A stretch of DNA of 7,533 nucleotides from an uncultured Paracoccaceae bacterium (GTDB lineage: Bacteria > Pseudomonadota > Alphaproteobacteria > Rhodobacterales > Rhodobacteraceae): NCBI GenBank assembly GCA_937907485.1, contig CALESR010000239.1, forward strand, positions 1 to 7,533. Reading direction: 5' to 3'. The translations under genes were made by a program, and so were the position numbers. A model generated the notes under the pieces. It had not been told where the DNA came from. It ran no database searches and saw nothing but the letters and a program-made list of their open reading frames with translations. Positions within the stretch are counted from its first letter, which is position 1; each line of letters opens with the position of its first letter. Below are positions 5,276 to 7,533 of the stretch, piece after piece.

Positions 5276-5970
5276 GCGTGGTGCTGGAGATCAACGACCT
5301 GTCCGCCGGCTATGGCCCGCTGCGGGTGCTGCATGAGATCAACCTGTCGGTGCAGCGCGGCGAGCGGCTGGCGATTGTCGGCCTGAACGGCCACGGCAAG
5401 ACGACGCTGTTTCGCGCCATCACCCATCTGGTCGGCTGGCAGCGCGGCTCGATCCGCTTTGACGGCACCGAGATCGGCGGCGCGCGGTCGCTTGGCGAGG
5501 GGCGGCGCACGCCGGGCATCGTGCGGCTGGGCGTGGCGATGACGCCGCAGGGCGACGCCATCTTTCCCGGCCTGACGGTGCGCCAGCATCTCGATTGCGG
5601 GGCGTGGTCGCGGCGCGCGTGGAAGGAACGGGCAAAGCGGCGCGAGGCGATCTTTGACCTCTTCCCGCCGCTGCGCAAACTGGAAAACACCGTGGTCGGC
5701 ACGCTGTCCGGTGGCGAGCGGCGCATGGTCAGCGTCGGGCGCGCCCTGATGACCGAGGCACGGCTTTACCTGATCGACGAGCCCAGCCTTGGCCTCGCGC
5801 CGATCATCAGCCAGCGTGTCGTCGCGGCGCTGCGCGAGATCGACGTGATGGACGGCGCGATGATCATCGCGGAACAGAACGTCAGCCTGCTGGATGGCCA
5901 GGTTGACCGGATGATCGGCATGCACGCCGGGCGGTTGCGCGGCGATGTCGGCCATGTGGAGTTGGGCTGA
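5272..5970 (+). CDS. LivF-like ABC transporter ATP-binding protein
   Basis: The second cytoplasmic ATPase of the importer; 232 residues. Seen: A-loop region Y14 (SAGYGPL), Walker A GLNGHGKTT (37-45, with His where Ala or Ser is commonest), Q-loop TPQG (Q93), signature LSGGE (145-149), Walker B LYLIDEP (165-171) with E170, and SLGLAP (172-177). The H-loop position reads IIAEQN, with Q202 replacing histidine. A glutamine there (EQN) is normal for LivF proteins, so it supports the assignment rather than indicating decay. The C-terminus (GHVELG) stops a few residues earlier than usual, lacking the customary VRxAYLG end, which is instead present in the LivG-like partner (VRAAYFEG). ATG 5272 overlaps the previous TGA; the stop at 5968-5970 shares one base with the next start. 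Confidence 0.9.
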   Translation: MSVVLEINDLSAGYGPLRVLHEINLSVQRGERLAIVGLNGHGKTTLFRAITHLVGWQRGSIRFDGTEIGGARSLGEGRRTPGIVRLGVAMTPQGDAIFPGLTVRQHLDCGAWSRRAWKERAKRREAIFDLFPPLRKLENTVVGTLSGGERRMVSVGRALMTEARLYLIDEPSLGLAPIISQRVVAALREIDVMDGAMIIAEQNVSLLDGQVDRMIGMHAGRLRGDVGHVELG

Positions 5971-6896
5971 TGGATGCCTCGCTGATCGTCTATGCCCTGA
6001 ACCTCAGCGCGATCTATGCGCTGCTGGCGATCGGGATTTCGCTGCTCTGGTCGTCGATCGGCATGATGAACATGGCGCATGGCGCCAGTTTTGCCGTCGC
6101 GGGCTATGGCGCGCTGGTGGCGGGGGATCTGCTGCTGCCGGGCATCAATGCGGCGATGCAGGGCTCGGCCTTGCTGCCCTTGGTGACCTTTGTCGTGCTG
6201 CTGGCCGCCGGGGTGGGCAGCGGCGCGCTGTTTGGCGTGCTCATCTATCTGCTGGCCTTCCTGCCGATCCATGACAAGGCGAACTTCGCCGTGCGCGGGC
6301 TGATCGTCACGCTGGCGATCAATCTGGCGACGGTGCAGGCGCTGCTCTGGTGGTTCGGGCCACGCCAACAGGCGCTGCCCAACATCTTCGGCTTTGGCCG
6401 CCTCAATCTCCTGGGCGTGCCGGTGCGCTATGATCAGGCGGCGACGATTCTGGCGACTGCGGTTTTGCTCAGCGTGGTGCTGTCGTGGCTCCGGCTCAGC
6501 CGCAAGGGGCTCGAGATCCGCGCGATGATGCAGAACGCCGAGGGCGCGGCCCTGTCGGGGATTTCCGTGCGCCGCACCGCGCTGCCGGTGATGGCGGTGA
6601 CCGGCGCGATGGCCGGGGCGGCGGCGGTGCTGTTGTCGCAGACGGTCTATGTCAGCCCCGGCGCGGGCGCGATGCCGCTCATCAAAGGCATGATCATCGC
6701 GCTGCTGGGGGGCCTTGGCTCGGTCCCCGGTGCGGCGGTGGCGGCGCTGCTGATCGGCGCGCTCGAGGCCGCGACCGGGGTGATCCCCTTCCTTGGTCAA
6801 CGCATGGTGCTGCTGGTGCAGTTCGGCTTCATCATTCTGGTGCTGATCATCCGCCCGCGCGGCATCGGCGGCCTGCTGGACGAGACGCGCAAATGA
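5970..6896 (+). CDS. LivH-like inner-membrane permease of the ABC importer
   Basis: This 308-residue integral membrane subunit forms half of the translocation pathway with the LivM-like protein. It belongs to the branched-chain amino-acid permease family (BPD_transp_2). Seen: an N-terminal hydrophobic segment with NLSAIYALLAIGISLLW (11-27), and the family NMAHGA box (34-39, compare NFAHG in LivH). The coupling-helix region KGLEIRAMMQNAEGAALSGI (179-198) is expected to dock on the ATPases, followed by GGLGSVPGA (247-255) and the closing RPRGIGGLLDE (295-305). About eight hydrophobic segments are visible, the usual number. Its length equals typical LivH. The start ATG 5970 shares its A with the preceding TGA stop (TGATG). 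The stop overlaps the next start (ATGA), implying translational coupling and fixed subunit ratios. Confidence 0.92.
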   Translation: MDASLIVYALNLSAIYALLAIGISLLWSSIGMMNMAHGASFAVAGYGALVAGDLLLPGINAAMQGSALLPLVTFVVLLAAGVGSGALFGVLIYLLAFLPIHDKANFAVRGLIVTLAINLATVQALLWWFGPRQQALPNIFGFGRLNLLGVPVRYDQAATILATAVLLSVVLSWLRLSRKGLEIRAMMQNAEGAALSGISVRRTALPVMAVTGAMAGAAAVLLSQTVYVSPGAGAMPLIKGMIIALLGGLGSVPGAAVAALLIGALEAATGVIPFLGQRMVLLVQFGFIILVLIIRPRGIGGLLDETRK

Positions 6897-7533
6897 CCAA
6901 AGCGATTGCTCCTGTCTTTCACCGCGTCGGCAACCGTCGGCATGAATATGTGCTGGTGCCGCAGGGGGGCGATGTCTGGCGCCGCGCCCGGCTGCCCGGC
7001 GTCGGGCGGCACTGGCTGAACTGGCGCGGCACCTATAACCCGCGCACCCTGCAGCGCGAGCGTCGGCTGGCCGACAAGCGCCCGCTGTGGTGGCTTCTGG
7101 GTCTGGGCGGGCTGTCGGCAGTGGCACCCTTCCTGCCCGATACCCTGCTGCAGGTCGCCGTGATCTTTGCCGTCTTCGCCGCGATCAACGTCATCTGGAC
7201 GCTCATCATCGGCGCCGCGGGTATCCTGTCCTTTGCCACGATGGCGACGGTCGGCCTTGCCGGGTACGCGGCGGCGGCGGCGAATGTGTTCTGGGGCGTG
7301 CCCTGGCCCCTGATGTTTCCCATCGGCATTGCCGTCGGGCTGGTGACCGGCGGGCTGCTGGCCTTGCCCTCGACCCGCATCGACGGGCTCTACTATGCCC
7401 TTCTGACCATCGGTCTGGCCGAAATCTGCCGCGTCTCGATCAGCCAGATCCGCGCGCTGGCCCCGGCGAACAGTTCCATCAACAACGTCGGCAGCTTCAT
7501 CCCGCAGGACTGGTATCTGCAGCGCCCCGGCCT
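6893..7533 (+). CDS. LivM-like inner-membrane permease, N-terminal part (3' truncated by window edge)
   Basis: The second permease subunit. The frame is open from ATG 6893 to the last base: 213 complete codons plus two bases. The start overlaps the LivH-like stop as ATGA. Residues 1-63 are hydrophilic and arginine-rich (RRHEYVLVPQGGDVWRRARL, 15-34) and should lie in the cytoplasm. Hydrophobic segments follow at about 64-81 and 84-106, then GAAGILSFATMATVGLAGYAA (108-128), 138-158 and DGLYYALLTIGLAEICR (164-180). The GILSFATMATVGLAGYAAA and GLYYALLTIGLAEI stretches correspond to LivM's GxxSLGxxxFxGxGAY and YFAxxTLAxxEI regions, which supports the family. The tail, including the ATPase-coupling region, is beyond the window. 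Whether more operon genes follow cannot be seen. Confidence 0.88.
   Translation, partial: MTKAIAPVFHRVGNRRHEYVLVPQGGDVWRRARLPGVGRHWLNWRGTYNPRTLQRERRLADKRPLWWLLGLGGLSAVAPFLPDTLLQVAVIFAVFAAINVIWTLIIGAAGILSFATMATVGLAGYAAAAANVFWGVPWPLMFPIGIAVGLVTGGLLALPSTRIDGLYYALLTIGLAEICRVSISQIRALAPANSSINNVGSFIPQDWYLQRPG

Noticed and set aside
5766..7127. Minus-strand open frame of 453 codons opposite the permease genes
   Set aside because: Its product is extremely Arg/Gln/His-rich with no hydrophobic core pattern, and the opposing strand encodes clear permeases.

Overview
The window is about two-thirds G+C and reads as a chromosomal segment of an alphaproteobacterium, most likely a Rhodobacteraceae/Rhodobacterales member. 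The evidence is the crotonyl-CoA carboxylase/reductase gene (hallmark of the ethylmalonyl-CoA pathway), the strongly G/C-biased third codon positions, short intergenic gaps, and ATGA/TGATG gene overlaps. All supported genes lie on the + strand. The long minus-strand reading frames are G+C-rich shadows. No RNA gene, CRISPR array, insertion sequence or phage gene was seen.

Layout. (1) 1-909 is the C-terminal ~70% of ccr, cut by the window edge. (2) A G+C-rich hairpin (915-940) follows it. Then comes a 50-residue acidic small protein (1021-1173) with a good ribosome binding site. (3) 1265-3129 is a two-gene unit: a DAO-family FAD oxidoreductase overlapping by ATGA a LysE/ArgO-type amino-acid exporter. 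(4) 3243 to the window end is a complete-looking branched-chain amino-acid type (HAAT/Liv) ABC importer in the order binding protein, LivG-like ATPase, LivF-like ATPase, LivH-like permease, LivM-like permease. The last gene runs off the right edge. A perfect 9-bp hairpin separates the binding-protein gene from the rest, and the four downstream genes all overlap by 1-4 bases.

How the genes work together. ccr belongs to central acetyl-CoA assimilation and is probably unrelated to what follows. The oxidoreductase and exporter are translationally coupled and may handle the same amine or amino acid: one oxidatively deaminates, the other exports a surplus basic or neutral amino acid. The ABC operon imports an amino acid, amide or related small solute; its ligand cannot be read from the sequence.

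No wholly new system is visible. The most unusual feature is in the ABC importer. The LivG-like subunit has lost the LSGGQ-type signature (it reads LDTFDRR), while the LivF-like subunit has LSGGE but a glutamine at the H-loop. In a head-to-tail dimer both departures fall in the same composite ATP site, predicting one degenerate and one catalytic site. The LivM-like permease also has an arginine-rich cytoplasmic N-terminus of about 63 residues.
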